A stretch of DNA of 18,276 nt from Flemingiibacterium sp045579105 (GCA_045579105.1 JAZNLM010000002.1:1-18276), one strand, 5' to 3'; shown: positions 1 through 7,886, counted from the stretch's first letter. A program made the numbers and translations. Notes: a model not told the origin generated them from the letters alone.

Positions 1-31
1 AGTGTCCTTATATCAAAAATTATACTTTTAT

Positions 32-60
32 ATTATAGCCTAAAAGAGTGATATTGTCAA
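32..60 (-). promoter_or_regulatory. Consensus sigma-A promoter pointing off the left end
   Basis: Read on the minus strand this is TTGACA (60-55), 17 bases, TATAAT (37-32), a perfect match to the sigma-A consensus. Transcription would start about base 25 and run off the window, so the gene it drives is not present. It is the mirror of the promoter at 18217-18245. Confidence 0.85.
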
Positions 61-127
61 GTGCAGTCAAGTCTATTGTTGTATTTTTATTAAGCAATAT
101 CTACTTACGCAAAGGCATTACGGTACA

Positions 128-164
128 ATCAATTATACAACCGCAATGATTTTGTATAATTGAT
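128..164. repeat. Inverted repeat, 13-bp arms, 11-base loop
   Basis: ATCAATTATACAA (128-140) is followed after 11 bases by its exact complement TTGTATAATTGAT (152-164). The half-site core ATTATACAA recurs in the inverted repeat at 622-649, and GTATAATTGAT recurs alone at 340-350. It could be an operator, as it lies about 70 bases from the outward promoter, or a small mobile-element remnant. There is no T tract to make it a terminator. Confidence 0.7.
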
Positions 165-621
165 GCTGCTATGAAATCGCTCTTTTTATGAGTAGTGTGA
201 GTACAAGAAGAGCATACAATGAAATCCGGCAATCTAACGTACACTGAAGAATGCATGTTAATCTATATTAGATATATGCTTAATGGATATCACTTTGTTA
301 TGTCTCATGACTCACAGCATAATGCGTATAGTATATTTGGTATAATTGATACGCGCTGTAAGCTGTCAGTGGCACGCTTTTTATCAGTGGCAGCTCGCAG
401 AATGGAATCAAACACATAAAGTATCAACTCTGCGTGCGTGAACGAGAATAAGAAATCATGATAAGCAGAACAAAACAAGTTGTGACTGTACGCGTCAAAT
501 AATAAATACAGCGAGAAATACGCCAACATCTTACAGAAATACCTTAGTAAAAGCACCATATCGTGTTAATCGCCACACGTATATGCTACATCACGCGATT
601 TGAGCTCATTTCCTTCCCCAT

Positions 622-649
622 ATTATACAAAATTTGCATTTTGTATAAT
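622..649. repeat. Inverted repeat, 12-bp arms, 4-base loop
   Basis: ATTATACAAAAT (622-633), loop TTGC, then the exact complement (638-649). All arms are A/T apart from one C or G each. It shares the ATTATACAA / TTGTATAAT core with the repeat at 128-164. Its role is unknown: a DNA-binding site or a weak structured RNA element. Confidence 0.7.
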
Positions 650-714
650 GAACTCTGTTTTTTCGAAGATGGGATTTTACACATTCCCCATCCCTTTGTT
701 TCATATTATAAAGC

Positions 715-738
715 GTGCCGCCGTTTATACGGCGGCAC
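715..738 (-). terminator. Terminator of the PHP/MutS-like/Lrp/aminotransferase operon
   Basis: This is a perfect 10-bp GC-rich stem (GTGCCGCCGT pairing with ACGGCGGCAC) with a 4-base loop, 8 bases past the aminotransferase stop codon. The following T run is short (GCTTTATAAT), so termination efficiency is uncertain, but position and stem strength fit an operon end. Confidence 0.72.
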
Positions 739-746
739 CTATATGC

Positions 747-1910
747 TTATAAGTCTTTTACAAATTCACCAATCGCTTCGAGCGCTCTTCCTATATGCTC
801 AACTGAGTATGCGTAGGAAATTCGCGCGAAACCTTCACCGCATTTTCCAAACGCCGTTCCGGGAACTATAGCTATTCCCTTTTCATCGAGTAATCTTTGG
901 CAAAATTCTTCGCTCGAAAGTCCGTACTGACCTATATTCGGAAAAACGTAGAATGCTCCTTCTGCTTCAAAGCACTCGATACCCTTCGCACGGAGTCCTG
1001 ATATGATGTATTTTCTGCGGCGATCATACTCCGATGCCATCATCTCAATGTCAGAATCACCGTTTTTTAGCGCTTCTATAGCCGCAAGCTGACTTGTTGT
1101 CGGCGCACACATTATAGCGTATTGATGTATTTTGTGTATCTGCTCTACTATAGGCGCAGGTGCACAGAGATAGCCAAGTCGCCATCCGGTCATAGCATAT
1201 GCCTTAGAAAACCCGGATACAGTTATTGTACGCTCCCACATTCCGTCAAGCGTTGCAATAGGTGTATGCTTGAAGCCGTATGTAAGCTCGCCATAAATTT
1301 CGTCAGACAACACCATAATGTCTGTGCCACGTAGAATATCAGCGATTTCCTCAAGCTCGTCACGCGTGAGTACAGCTCCGGTAGGGTTATTCGGAAACGG
1401 CAATATAAGAAGCTTTGTTTTGGGAGTTATTGCCGCGCGCAAAGCTTCGGGCGTTAATTTGAAGTTATCTTCTGCCTTTGTTTCAATATATACGGGAACG
1501 CCGTGGGCAAGCTCTACTATCGGACCGTAGCAAACAAATGCAGGAACAGGTATAATGACCTCATCGCCGGGATTTACAAGCGCACGAACACCTATATCTA
1601 TAGCCTCGCTGCCGCCAACAGTAACGATGACATCTGTTTTGGGCGTATATACGAGGTTAAAACGTCTATTTAAGTAATTGCATATCTCCGAGCGAAGCTC
1701 CATTATACCGTCATTCGAGGTATAATAGGTCTTGCCTCGTTCGAGGCTCTCAATTCCTGCCTCGCGGATATGCCACGGAGTGAGAAAATCAGGTTCACCA
1801 ACCGTCAAGGATATGACGTCCTTACGCTCACCAAGCAAATCAAAAAATTTGCGTATGCCCGACGGTTCAATGTTCTGAACCGTTTTTGACAAAATTTTAG
1901 AATAATCCAT
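747..1910 (-). CDS. PLP-dependent aminotransferase, class I/II (aspartate aminotransferase-like)
   Basis: A 387-residue cytosolic fold-type I aminotransferase, the normal family length. Visible landmarks are the cofactor-phosphate region GGSEA (99-103), PFPNNPTGAV (171-180) with the PLP-contacting Asn, SDEIYGELTY (202-211) with the Asp and Tyr that contact the pyridine ring, SGFSKAYAMTGWRLGY (232-247) with Schiff-base lysine K236, and R363 in FARISYAY, the expected substrate carboxylate clamp. The family moves amino groups between amino acids and 2-oxo acids. Exact substrate (aspartate, aromatic, alanine or N-acetyl-diaminopimelate type) cannot be read from sequence. It is the last gene of its operon, starting 2 bases after the Lrp-type regulator stop with a GAGAGG binding site inside that gene, so the two are probably translationally coupled. 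The regulator plausibly senses an amino acid related to this enzyme's substrate (inference). Confidence 0.93.
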   Translation of the reverse strand: MDYSKILSKTVQNIEPSGIRKFFDLLGERKDVISLTVGEPDFLTPWHIREAGIESLERGKTYYTSNDGIMELRSEICNYLNRRFNLVYTPKTDVIVTVGGSEAIDIGVRALVNPGDEVIIPVPAFVCYGPIVELAHGVPVYIETKAEDNFKLTPEALRAAITPKTKLLILPFPNNPTGAVLTRDELEEIADILRGTDIMVLSDEIYGELTYGFKHTPIATLDGMWERTITVSGFSKAYAMTGWRLGYLCAPAPIVEQIHKIHQYAIMCAPTTSQLAAIEALKNGDSDIEMMASEYDRRRKYIISGLRAKGIECFEAEGAFYVFPNIGQYGLSSEEFCQRLLDEKGIAIVPGTAFGKCGEGFARISYAYSVEHIGRALEAIGEFVKDL

Positions 1911-1912
1911 TT

Positions 1913-2395
1913 TTACAGCGTACCTCTCATGTCAACCTCGCACGGGCCATAAACTACTCCCTTATCCTTATATTTGCGAAGGACAAAATGCGTTGAGGTA
2001 GAAACAATATATTCAATAGGCGCGAGCTTCTGCGCTACGAAGAAAGCGACTTCCTTCATAGTTCTTCCCTCTATAAATACAGCAAGGTCAAAGCTTCCGC
2101 TCATAAGATAAAGCGACTGTACCTCAGGATAGTTGTATATCTTCTGTGCAACCTTGTCAAATCCGCGGTCACGCTGCGGTGCTACTTTGAGTTCGATAAG
2201 AGCAGTTACATATTCTCTGTCGGTCTTATCCCAGTCTACAAGAGTTTTATAGCCTAAAATTACACCGTCCTTCTCGTAGGTTTCAATCATATCCTTAATC
2301 TCGCCGACCTCTTTGTTGAGCATCACTGCGAGTTGTTCGTTTGTAAGTCTGCTGTCGTTTTCAAGCAGAGATAAAAGCTCGTTATTATTCTTCAT
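1913..2395 (-). CDS. Lrp/AsnC-family transcriptional regulator
   Basis: A 160-residue protein at the usual length of the family. An N-terminal winged helix-turn-helix (about residues 5-52, including RLTNEQLAVMLNKEVGEIKDMI and GVILGYKTLVDW) is followed by the ligand-binding, oligomerising RAM domain (about 63-140, with SLYLMSGSFDLAVFIEG as the typical Gly-x-x-Asp segment). Such proteins bind amino acids and form dimers to octamers on DNA. I chose the ATG at 2395 rather than the GTG five codons earlier because that GTG lies within the GTGAGG ribosome binding site, 9 bases before this ATG. It sits between the MutS-like gene and the aminotransferase with 2-base spacing to the latter, suggesting it controls that enzyme or its operon. 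Confidence 0.92.
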   Translation of the reverse strand: MKNNNELLSLLENDSRLTNEQLAVMLNKEVGEIKDMIETYEKDGVILGYKTLVDWDKTDREYVTALIELKVAPQRDRGFDKVAQKIYNYPEVQSLYLMSGSFDLAVFIEGRTMKEVAFFVAQKLAPIEYIVSTSTHFVLRKYKDKGVVYGPCEVDMRGTL

Positions 2396-2414
2396 TTGTC
2401 TGTACCTCACTTGA

Positions 2415-4004
2415 TTATTTATTTTTTACGCGCGCCATTATTTTGCTATATGAAATTCCATATTTTTCGGCAATATCCCGCGCATAAGATTTTCCGTCCG
2501 GCTTGGCTCGTGTTATTTCAAATGAGCGCTCGGCACCGTTTATACCTGCCACGAGAGTGTCAATCGGCACACCGCCTTCTGTGGCGCATTTCCTGTTAAT
2601 CTCGTCAATATGCGCTGACAGCTCATGCAGATGCGTTGAGAAAAGACAGCGACATCCGACCATTGAAAGTCCGGTTAAAACCTCAGAAGCTATATAAGAA
2701 GCCTCAAACGAACCGGTAGAACTAAAGGATTCGTCAAGCAACACAAGGCTGTGTCGGTCTACGACGTCAAAAATCTCGTTAAGACGGGTACATTCCTCGC
2801 CAAGTCTTCCCTTTTCTATGGTGTCACCGCCATCCGTCGGAAAATGCGTAAATATACCGCTGGCAGGTGATATTTTTGCGTTATCTGCGCTTACCGGCAG
2901 ACCGAGCTGGGCGAGCGCCTGAACTATACCTATCGCGCAGGTTATAACCGATTTACCGCCTCTGTTCGGGCCGGTGAGAACGTATATTTTCGCTGTATCA
3001 TCAAAGGCAATGTCGTTTTTAACCATAGGTGCGTCCACCTTAAGCGCCACAACGGGATTGTAGATACCATTTGAAGTGAATTCTCGCGCGTCCATATCAC
3101 ATATTTCGGGCGCGGCAAGCGCAAGTCCACGACTCTTCAAGGCAAGCAAAAGGTGCTGCGCCTTGGTAAGAAACTCGATTTCCGGCATTATATGAAGCAG
3201 AAAATCAGTGTTGGAGAGAACATAAAACTGTACCAGTGAGCGCCACTGACGTACGTCTGACTTAAAAATATTGTTCATCGCGTTGTTGAACGCGTTTGTG
3301 AAGGCTATCTTCGCGTTATCGGTGTGAGCGTTCGTGTACGGTACAAGCGGCGCGATACAGGTGTAATCGCCATCCTTAAAGTCCATACGAAGTATCTTAT
3401 CAATAACTTTACCACTCTTGAATCGCTCTGCGTTAATACTCACAACGCCCGCATCTGTCGGACGAAATTCTGAGTCAAGATTTACACCGATAGTAACAGA
3501 TTTTACATCATGCACCTTGGCGGTGAGTTCACCAAGCTTTTCGTTAAGCTCACGGTAATACTCACTTTCCCAAAGCTCCGTAACGGTTTCGGTAAGCTTT
3601 TTTAGGGCACGTGATTTTACATTATCCCCCACATCTGCAAAGCCTTTTGCAAGACGTGCTACAATGTCTATGTAAAGCTCCATTTCAGTTATGCTGTAGA
3701 GGTAGTTCTTCGCAACCTCCGTTTCACTTTTTATGGCGCGAAGCTCAATTATATCGTTAAGAAGCGTGAGTACACTTTTTAAAGTATCCACCACTGTGGG
3801 ATTGTTAAGCAGATCCTCAATAACTTCGAGTCGGTATTCAATTGTTGCTTTGTCCGTTGTAAAATAGTCGGACAGCGAGGAGTTTTTGAGATCGAGTAGA
3901 AAATCAAGTCCAAGCTCTGATATTACACTATCGGAAATTGATACCTTGCCTGATGAAATCTCGTCGCCGTTTGGATAAAGAAGACTGAATGTTGAATCAA
4001 GCAT
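2415..4004 (-). CDS. MutS-family ATPase lacking the mismatch-recognition domain
   Basis: A 529-residue protein whose C-terminal third is a MutS-type ABC ATPase: Walker A GPNRGGKS (345-352), signature-region residues around 385-410, Walker B LVLLDESFSST (420-430), and the STHLHEL segment (456-462) with the switch histidine. The tail (about 500-520, GKSYARDIAEKYGI) matches the MutS dimer-interface helix region. Residues about 30-300 are helical and resemble the MutS core/lever, but the N-terminal mismatch-binding domain with its Phe-x-Glu motif is absent and the protein is far shorter than MutS (about 850-900). No Smr nuclease domain is present, so it is not canonical MutS2. The start has GGAG 6 bases upstream. 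The substrate is unknown; a role on branched or non-mismatch DNA structures is inference. It lies 17 bases downstream of the PHP phosphatase gene in the same operon. Confidence 0.88.
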   Translation of the reverse strand: MLDSTFSLLYPNGDEISSGKVSISDSVISELGLDFLLDLKNSSLSDYFTTDKATIEYRLEVIEDLLNNPTVVDTLKSVLTLLNDIIELRAIKSETEVAKNYLYSITEMELYIDIVARLAKGFADVGDNVKSRALKKLTETVTELWESEYYRELNEKLGELTAKVHDVKSVTIGVNLDSEFRPTDAGVVSINAERFKSGKVIDKILRMDFKDGDYTCIAPLVPYTNAHTDNAKIAFTNAFNNAMNNIFKSDVRQWRSLVQFYVLSNTDFLLHIMPEIEFLTKAQHLLLALKSRGLALAAPEICDMDAREFTSNGIYNPVVALKVDAPMVKNDIAFDDTAKIYVLTGPNRGGKSVITCAIGIVQALAQLGLPVSADNAKISPASGIFTHFPTDGGDTIEKGRLGEECTRLNEIFDVVDRHSLVLLDESFSSTGSFEASYIASEVLTGLSMVGCRCLFSTHLHELSAHIDEINRKCATEGGVPIDTLVAGINGAERSFEITRAKPDGKSYARDIAEKYGISYSKIMARVKNK

Positions 4005-4021
4005 TTTTAACTCCGTACTAT

Positions 4022-4828
4022 TTAAAGTTCTATTTGTGTGAGCTTACCGTCACGCACAACGCACTGTGACTTAAATCCGAGAGAACGAAGCGCACTAGCC
4101 GCTTCTTCTATTCCCTTTCCAACATCCTCAGCAAAATGTGAATCCGAGCCAAAGGTTATAAGTTCGCCGCCGCAATCTCTATACATGACTGCAAGCTCAT
4201 ACCCGGGCATCGTTATGCTGTTTCTGCGAAGTCCTGACGTGTTTATTTCAAGTGCAATATTTTTTGAAATAAGCTTCTTAAAAATACGCTCAAAAACATC
4301 TGCGTACACCGTGTAGTCAAACGGTTTTCCGGCAAGGGTGAGGTAACGTTGAATGTAGGTAATGTGCGCAAGTGTGGAAAAGCCCCCGAAATCCACGATT
4401 TCTTCGGTTTCCGCGAGCATACGCTGCATGAGATATTCAATTTGCATTGCACACATATGGTCAAGCCTAAGCAAAGCGAAATCAGGATAACCACGTAAAT
4501 TGTGAAGTGAGCCTATAATGAAATCGTACCCCATTTGGGATAGTATTTCTCTTGCTTGGGTAGGTTTTACGTGCGCCTGTCCCAGCTCGACTCCGTAGTT
4601 TATACGAATCTTCCCCGCATACTTCTCTTTTGCTTCAAGGATATACTGCTTCGCACCTTCCATATCGAAAGGCGGATAGATACCGTCAATAACATTGTCG
4701 ATATCATAGTGGTCGCACAGCGATATCTCGTCAACACCGCGTGCAATCGCGCATTCTACGATGTCTGATATTTCGGATTCACTGTCGAACGAATACTTTG
4801 TGTGTATATGTGAGTCGTTAATATACAA
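4022..4828 (-). CDS. PHP-domain phosphoesterase, HisJ/HisK-type histidinol-phosphatase candidate
   Basis: A 268-residue PHP-superfamily metal-dependent hydrolase, the usual length of HisJ-type histidinol phosphatases. Metal ligands in order: H7 and H9 (DSHIHTKYS), D39-H40 (CDHYDID), E81 (GVELGQ), H109 (GSLHNL), H155 (LAHITY), D229 and H231 (FGSDSHFAEDVG). EINTSGLR (194-201) is another conserved block. It probably removes phosphate from histidinol phosphate, but no other his genes are nearby, so another phosphoester is possible. The start is TTG at 4828-4826: it is the only in-frame initiator next to a GGAAAGGG binding site 9 bases upstream, and it places the first metal histidine at residue 7 as in the family. 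First gene of the operon with the MutS-like, Lrp and aminotransferase genes, transcribed divergently from uxaC. Confidence 0.88.
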   Translation of the reverse strand: MYINDSHIHTKYSFDSESEISDIVECAIARGVDEISLCDHYDIDNVIDGIYPPFDMEGAKQYILEAKEKYAGKIRINYGVELGQAHVKPTQAREILSQMGYDFIIGSLHNLRGYPDFALLRLDHMCAMQIEYLMQRMLAETEEIVDFGGFSTLAHITYIQRYLTLAGKPFDYTVYADVFERIFKKLISKNIALEINTSGLRRNSITMPGYELAVMYRDCGGELITFGSDSHFAEDVGKGIEEAASALRSLGFKSQCVVRDGKLTQIEL

Positions 4829-4877
4829 ACCGCCACACCCTTTCCACCTTCACACAAAAAATATATAACCACTTTAT

Positions 4878-4906
4878 ATTTTAGCACATTTTTCACATAA
4901 GTACAA
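4878..4906 (-). promoter_or_regulatory. Promoter of the PHP-phosphatase operon
   Basis: On the minus strand, TTGTAC (4906-4901), 17 bases, TAAAAT (4883-4878), preceded by TGC as an extended -10. The start point would be about 4871, giving a leader of ~43 bases to the TTG start codon. The -35 is a weak match; the extended -10 and correct spacing carry the call. Confidence 0.62.
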
Positions 4907-4935
4907 GTATATTCGCAAAAAATTCAAAAATATTA

Positions 4936-4964
4936 TTGTTTTTTGAAAAAAACTATGTTATTAT
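4936..4964 (+). promoter_or_regulatory. Promoter of uxaC
   Basis: TTGTTT (4936-4941), 17 bases, TATTAT (4959-4964), with TGT directly before the -10 as an extended -10 element. The start point near 4971 gives a 5' leader of about 75 bases containing the UUCG hairpin. It is back-to-back with the PHP operon promoter about 30 bases away, so a shared regulator could act on both. Confidence 0.62.
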
Positions 4965-5010
4965 ATATTTGATTATATGCTTGTAAAATTCTATACGTTT
5001 ACACATTTTT

Positions 5011-5032
5011 GAAAGGAGCTCCCCTTCGGGGG
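5011..5032 (+). promoter_or_regulatory. Distant Shine-Dalgarno followed by a C(UUCG)G hairpin in the uxaC leader
   Basis: GAAAGGAG (5011-5018) is the only strong ribosome binding site ahead of uxaC but ends 28 bases before the ATG. Between them lies CCCC-TTCG-GGGG (5021-5032), an exceptionally stable UUCG tetraloop hairpin. Folding it would bring the binding site closer to the start codon. An in-frame TAA at 5038-5040 rules out an upstream start. No leader ORF start follows the binding site. Structural masking or hairpin-assisted initiation is inference. Confidence 0.6.
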
Positions 5033-5046
5033 TTAGTTAACAGAGT

Positions 5047-6459
5047 ATGAAGAAATTCATGGACGAAGATTTCCTTCTTGAAACAGATGTCGCTAAGGCT
5101 CTGTACCACAATTACGCAGCAAAACTGCCGATAATCGACTACCACTGTCACGTTTCGCCCAAGGATATCGCACAGGACAAAATATACAATAACATAACCG
5201 AGCTTTGGCTTGCCGGTGACTACTACAAGTGGCGCGCAATGCGTTGCTGCGGTATTTCAGAGGAGTTTATCACCGGCGACGGCTCCGACTATGACAAGTT
5301 CAGAGCATACTGTAAGTGTATGCCCAAACTCATCGGCAATCCACTTTACCACTGGTCGCACCTTGAACTTAAGCGCTATTTTGACTGCGATCTTATTATC
5401 AACGAAGATAACTGCGATGAGATATGGGCTATTTGCAACAAGAAGCTCCGTACTCCTGAAATGAGTGCTCGCAACATCATCAAGTGTTCGGGCGTTGAAA
5501 CTCTCTGCACAACTGATGATTCTATCGACACTCTTGAGTGGCACAAGCAGCTTCGTGACAATCCTTCGTTTGACGTTAAAGTGTTTCCTACTTTCTGTCC
5601 CGACAAGGTTCTCGCTGTCGACAAGCCCGGATTTGCAAGCTACATTTCAAAGCTCTCCGAAGTATCAGGCGTTAACGTAATCGACACAGACTCATTGAAG
5701 CTTGCACTTATGCAGCGTCTTGATGTTTTCTGCGAACTTGGCTGTAAAGCCGCAGATCACACACTCGACGGCTATATGATATTCGCCGAAGCATCCAACT
5801 ATGAACTTAACGAAATTTTCAAGAAGGCGCTCGCTAACGACGGAGTGGGACTTACCACAGAAGAAGTTACAAAGATACGTACTGAAATTATCGCATTTCT
5901 TGGTGCTCAGTATAAGTGCCGTAGACTCGTTATGCAGATACACTTCGGAGTAAACCGAAATCAGAATACCCGGATGTTCAAGAAGCTCGGTCCGGATACA
6001 GGTTACGACACAATCGGCAACTACGATATGATAACACCGCTTTCTAAACTTCTTAACAAAATGGAGCAGAACGACAAGCTTCCTAGAACTATTCTCTATT
6101 CTATCAGCCCCAGCGACAATGCGGCTGTGTGTACACTTTGCGGTTGTTTTGAATCTTCGGGTGACGGTAAGCCTCTCGTTATGCAGGGATCTGCCTGGTG
6201 GTTTAATGACAACCTCGACGGTATGCGCCGTCAGATGACCGACCTTGCCAACCTCAACGCACTCGGACAGTTCCTCGGTATGCTCACTGACTCGCGCTCA
6301 TTCCTCTCCTACGCCCGACACGAATATTTCCGTCGTATTCTCTGCAACCTTATAGGTAAATGGGTTGAAAATGGTGAATATCCCGAAGACGTTGATGCAC
6401 TCGCAGAGCTTGTTGTTGACATTTGCTACAACAACACCAAGAGTTACTTTGGTTTTTGA
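5047..6459 (+). CDS. uxaC: Glucuronate isomerase (uronate isomerase)
   Basis: Converts D-glucuronate to D-fructuronate and D-galacturonate to D-tagaturonate, the first cytosolic step of hexuronate use. At 470 residues it matches the family length and E. coli UxaC almost block for block: MxxFMxEDFLLET at the start, IDYHCHVSPKDIA with metal-ligand histidines H33 and H35, GDYYKWRAMR (57-66), GNPLYHWSHLELKRYF (97-112), the QIHFGVNRNQN segment, GSAWWFND, and MLTDSRSFLSYARHEYFRRI containing the catalytic/metal Asp D415. It is an amidohydrolase-superfamily enzyme. The ATG at 5047 is supported by alignment of the first residues with the family and an in-frame stop 7 bases upstream. No other hexuronate genes are in the window, so the rest of the pathway must lie elsewhere. 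The next gene begins 3 bases after its stop. Confidence 0.97.
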   Translation: MKKFMDEDFLLETDVAKALYHNYAAKLPIIDYHCHVSPKDIAQDKIYNNITELWLAGDYYKWRAMRCCGISEEFITGDGSDYDKFRAYCKCMPKLIGNPLYHWSHLELKRYFDCDLIINEDNCDEIWAICNKKLRTPEMSARNIIKCSGVETLCTTDDSIDTLEWHKQLRDNPSFDVKVFPTFCPDKVLAVDKPGFASYISKLSEVSGVNVIDTDSLKLALMQRLDVFCELGCKAADHTLDGYMIFAEASNYELNEIFKKALANDGVGLTTEEVTKIRTEIIAFLGAQYKCRRLVMQIHFGVNRNQNTRMFKKLGPDTGYDTIGNYDMITPLSKLLNKMEQNDKLPRTILYSISPSDNAAVCTLCGCFESSGDGKPLVMQGSAWWFNDNLDGMRRQMTDLANLNALGQFLGMLTDSRSFLSYARHEYFRRILCNLIGKWVENGEYPEDVDALAELVVDICYNNTKSYFGF

Positions 6460-6462
6460 TAT

Positions 6463-7077
6463 ATGGATAAGCTAATAAGAAAAAAGCGTATGATAACGGC
6501 TATCGTTATATTGCTTGTGTGTTCCCTTATCTGTGGCATTATCCTTTCGCTTGGAGATAAGGTAAATCCCTCGGTTAACGATACGCCAGAAACCACGCTT
6601 CGCCCACTTCTCGAAATACCAAATTGGGACGAGAACATATATGAGGATAAGGAATGGCTTGATCAAAACCGTTATATTACGTATATCGATGGCGGTGTCT
6701 CTGTGACTATAACCGATGGTATTTACGATGACTACGGCATATGCGTTGACTTTATGGCACTTTACTTTGAGGCTTTAATGCAAGGCAACGCCGATGCATT
6801 GTGCGGATTCTATGCTGACGAATATTTCGATAAAAACTACCGTTGGGACGAGATTACGATGCAGCGTGTTTACGATATGAAGCTTGAGCGAATATCATCT
6901 TTTGATAATGCAAACAACACTGTGTATGTTTACAAAGTATCCTACAAGATAATGAAAAACGACGGCACGTTCCGCAACGACGTCAAGAGTGATGCAGAGC
7001 GTCCGGAATTCTACACTATTATAGACGACGGACGTGAAATCAAGATAACCGACGTTTCATACAGCTATAATCCATAA
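6463..7077 (+). CDS. Membrane-anchored protein of unknown function downstream of uxaC
   Basis: 204 residues. The N-terminus KLIRKKR followed by a hydrophobic stretch (about 10-30) is a signal-anchor, so the rest should lie outside the membrane. Residues 31-75 are Pro/Asp/Glu/Asn-rich linker-like. Residues about 88-200 (a helix around VDFMALYFEALMQGNADALCGFYADEYF, then alternating strands VYVYKVSYKI and EIKITDVSYSY) look like a cone-shaped NTF2-like or related alpha+beta domain, but this is a pattern impression only. It starts 3 bases after the uxaC stop with no clear ribosome binding site, so translation is probably coupled. Whether it has anything to do with uronate use is unknown. Confidence 0.7.
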   Translation: MDKLIRKKRMITAIVILLVCSLICGIILSLGDKVNPSVNDTPETTLRPLLEIPNWDENIYEDKEWLDQNRYITYIDGGVSVTITDGIYDDYGICVDFMALYFEALMQGNADALCGFYADEYFDKNYRWDEITMQRVYDMKLERISSFDNANNTVYVYKVSYKIMKNDGTFRNDVKSDAERPEFYTIIDDGREIKITDVSYSYNP

Positions 7078-7083
7078 AGAAGG

Positions 7084-7112
7084 CACCCGTAAGACGTTAT
7101 GTCTTACGGGTG
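7084..7112. terminator. Bidirectional terminator between the uxaC unit and thiT
   Basis: A perfect 12-bp stem (CACCCGTAAGAC / GTCTTACGGGTG) with a 5-base loop, 6 bases after the plus-strand gene and 5 bases after the minus-strand thiT stop. Both flanks are A/T-rich but short in uninterrupted T runs. It serves two convergent genes. Confidence 0.8.
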
Positions 7113-7117
7113 TAATT

Positions 7118-7684
7118 TTATGCGTTTTTATTACCGTTGATAATTCGCCAAAGCTGTGGAACCGCACTTAAAGCAATCGTGCCAACCATAGTAAACACTG
7201 CTTCAGGAAGCATATAGAATCCATTATATGCAAGCGAATAGAGCCATACGTTATCCCACGTATCAGGCATACTCGCTTCCCAAATGGTGACTCCGGTTAT
7301 GTAGTGGCAAAGCATGCGAAGCGCTATAGCCAGAAGTACAGCACCGCACATACCGAGCCTTCCCTTGCCCTTAAAAAACCCGGTAACACCGAGCAGGGTA
7401 AATGCTACTATGTAGTCAAACAGTATGCAAACGATTAGCACGGTAGGCGTGAGTCCCCAAGCGAAGCATTTACTCGTAATGAGTTGTATGATCGAGTACA
7501 CAAAAGCCGCACCAAATCCCCACTTTGGGCCGTGCATAAGACCAACAAGACATATCGGCAGCATCGAGAGAATAGTTACCGAGCCGCCAAGAGGTGCTTC
7601 ATAAAGCACGAGAAAACTCAGTACAGTAGACATTGCTACAAGTATCGCGCACTGTACGAGCGTATGAATGTTTCTGTTTTTCAT
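7118..7684 (-). CDS. thiT: ECF transporter S component for thiamine, ThiT (YuaJ family)
   Basis: A 188-residue, very hydrophobic integral membrane protein with about six transmembrane helices (near 10-29, 36-50, 55-70, 80-102, 112-130, 145-172). It is the substrate-binding subunit that pairs with the shared EcfA-A'-T module encoded elsewhere. The family block GGSVTILSMLPI (33-44) and GPKWGFGAAF (52-61) are clear. D90-Y91, H127, W135, Y149 and N154 fall at the spacings of residues I recall lining the thiamine site in Lactococcus ThiT (Glu84-Tyr85, His125, Trp133, Tyr146, Asn151). The ATG has AAGGAG about 8 bases upstream. A TPP riboswitch, terminator and strong promoter precede it, which independently supports thiamine as substrate. 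Confidence 0.93.
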   Translation of the reverse strand: MKNRNIHTLVQCAILVAMSTVLSFLVLYEAPLGGSVTILSMLPICLVGLMHGPKWGFGAAFVYSIIQLITSKCFAWGLTPTVLIVCILFDYIVAFTLLGVTGFFKGKGRLGMCGAVLLAIALRMLCHYITGVTIWEASMPDTWDNVWLYSLAYNGFYMLPEAVFTMVGTIALSAVPQLWRIINGNKNA

Positions 7685-7700
7685 TTTGAAAAAACTCCTT

Positions 7701-7739
7701 AAAAAAATTCTCCAAACAAATAACCTTGTTCGGAGAATT
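7701..7739 (-). terminator. Riboswitch-controlled terminator ahead of thiT
   Basis: On the minus strand, a 14-bp stem (one G-U pair) with a 6-base loop GGTTAT is followed directly by a run of six T. It lies between the TPP aptamer and the thiT binding site, so it is the probable expression platform: TPP binding would favour this hairpin and stop transcription. Which aptamer-proximal strand forms the antiterminator was not resolved. Confidence 0.85.
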
Positions 7740-7786
7740 AGTGACGTGTGAGAAGCCGCGGCAAATGCCGCAAGCTTATCGCGATA

Positions 7787-7886
7787 TCCCTACGCCGGAA
7801 TTACCCGTACAGGTTCAGAGGGTTCGGTCTTTGACCGTCTCAGCTAAAGCCGCGTCCGTGCACTGACGAGCTTTTCGCACCCCTGT
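7787..7886 (-). ncRNA. TPP riboswitch (THI element)
   Basis: On the minus strand the conserved series is complete and in order: ACAGGGGTGC, CTGAGA, ACCCT, GAACCTG, then GGGTAATTCCGGCGTAGGGA. These include the pyrimidine-sensing CTGAGA bulge and the pyrophosphate-binding GGGTAATTCC...GTAGGGA region. The aptamer lies about 100 bases before thiT and 20 bases after the predicted transcription start. Confidence 0.96.

Larger units (their letters stand above)
61..714. other. Gene-poor AT-rich intergenic region with inverted repeats
   Basis: There is no convincing gene in these ~650 bases. The longest open frames (219-419 plus strand, 66 codons; 305-559 minus strand, 84 codons) resemble no family I know and overlap each other. 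The 219 frame does have a GAAGAG stretch about 6 bases before its ATG, so a tiny or decayed gene cannot be excluded. What stands out are two AT-rich inverted repeats (128-164, 622-649) and a further GTATAATTGAT at 340-350. The region lies between the terminator of the aminotransferase operon and the outward promoter at the contig edge, so it may be the upstream control region of the missing gene. Confidence 0.6.

Noticed and set aside
179..213. GCTCTT...AAGAGC inverted pair
   Set aside because: Only 6 bp with a long loop, expected by chance.
219..419. 66-codon plus-strand frame and overlapping 84-codon minus-strand frame (305-559) in the left gene-poor region
   Set aside because: No recognisable family, mutually overlapping and in AT-rich sequence. 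The weak GAAGAG site before 219 is not enough to call a gene, though a decayed gene is possible.
2415..4004. Canonical DNA mismatch repair MutS or MutS2
   Set aside because: It is only 529 residues, with no N-terminal mismatch-binding domain, no Smr domain and no mutL neighbour.
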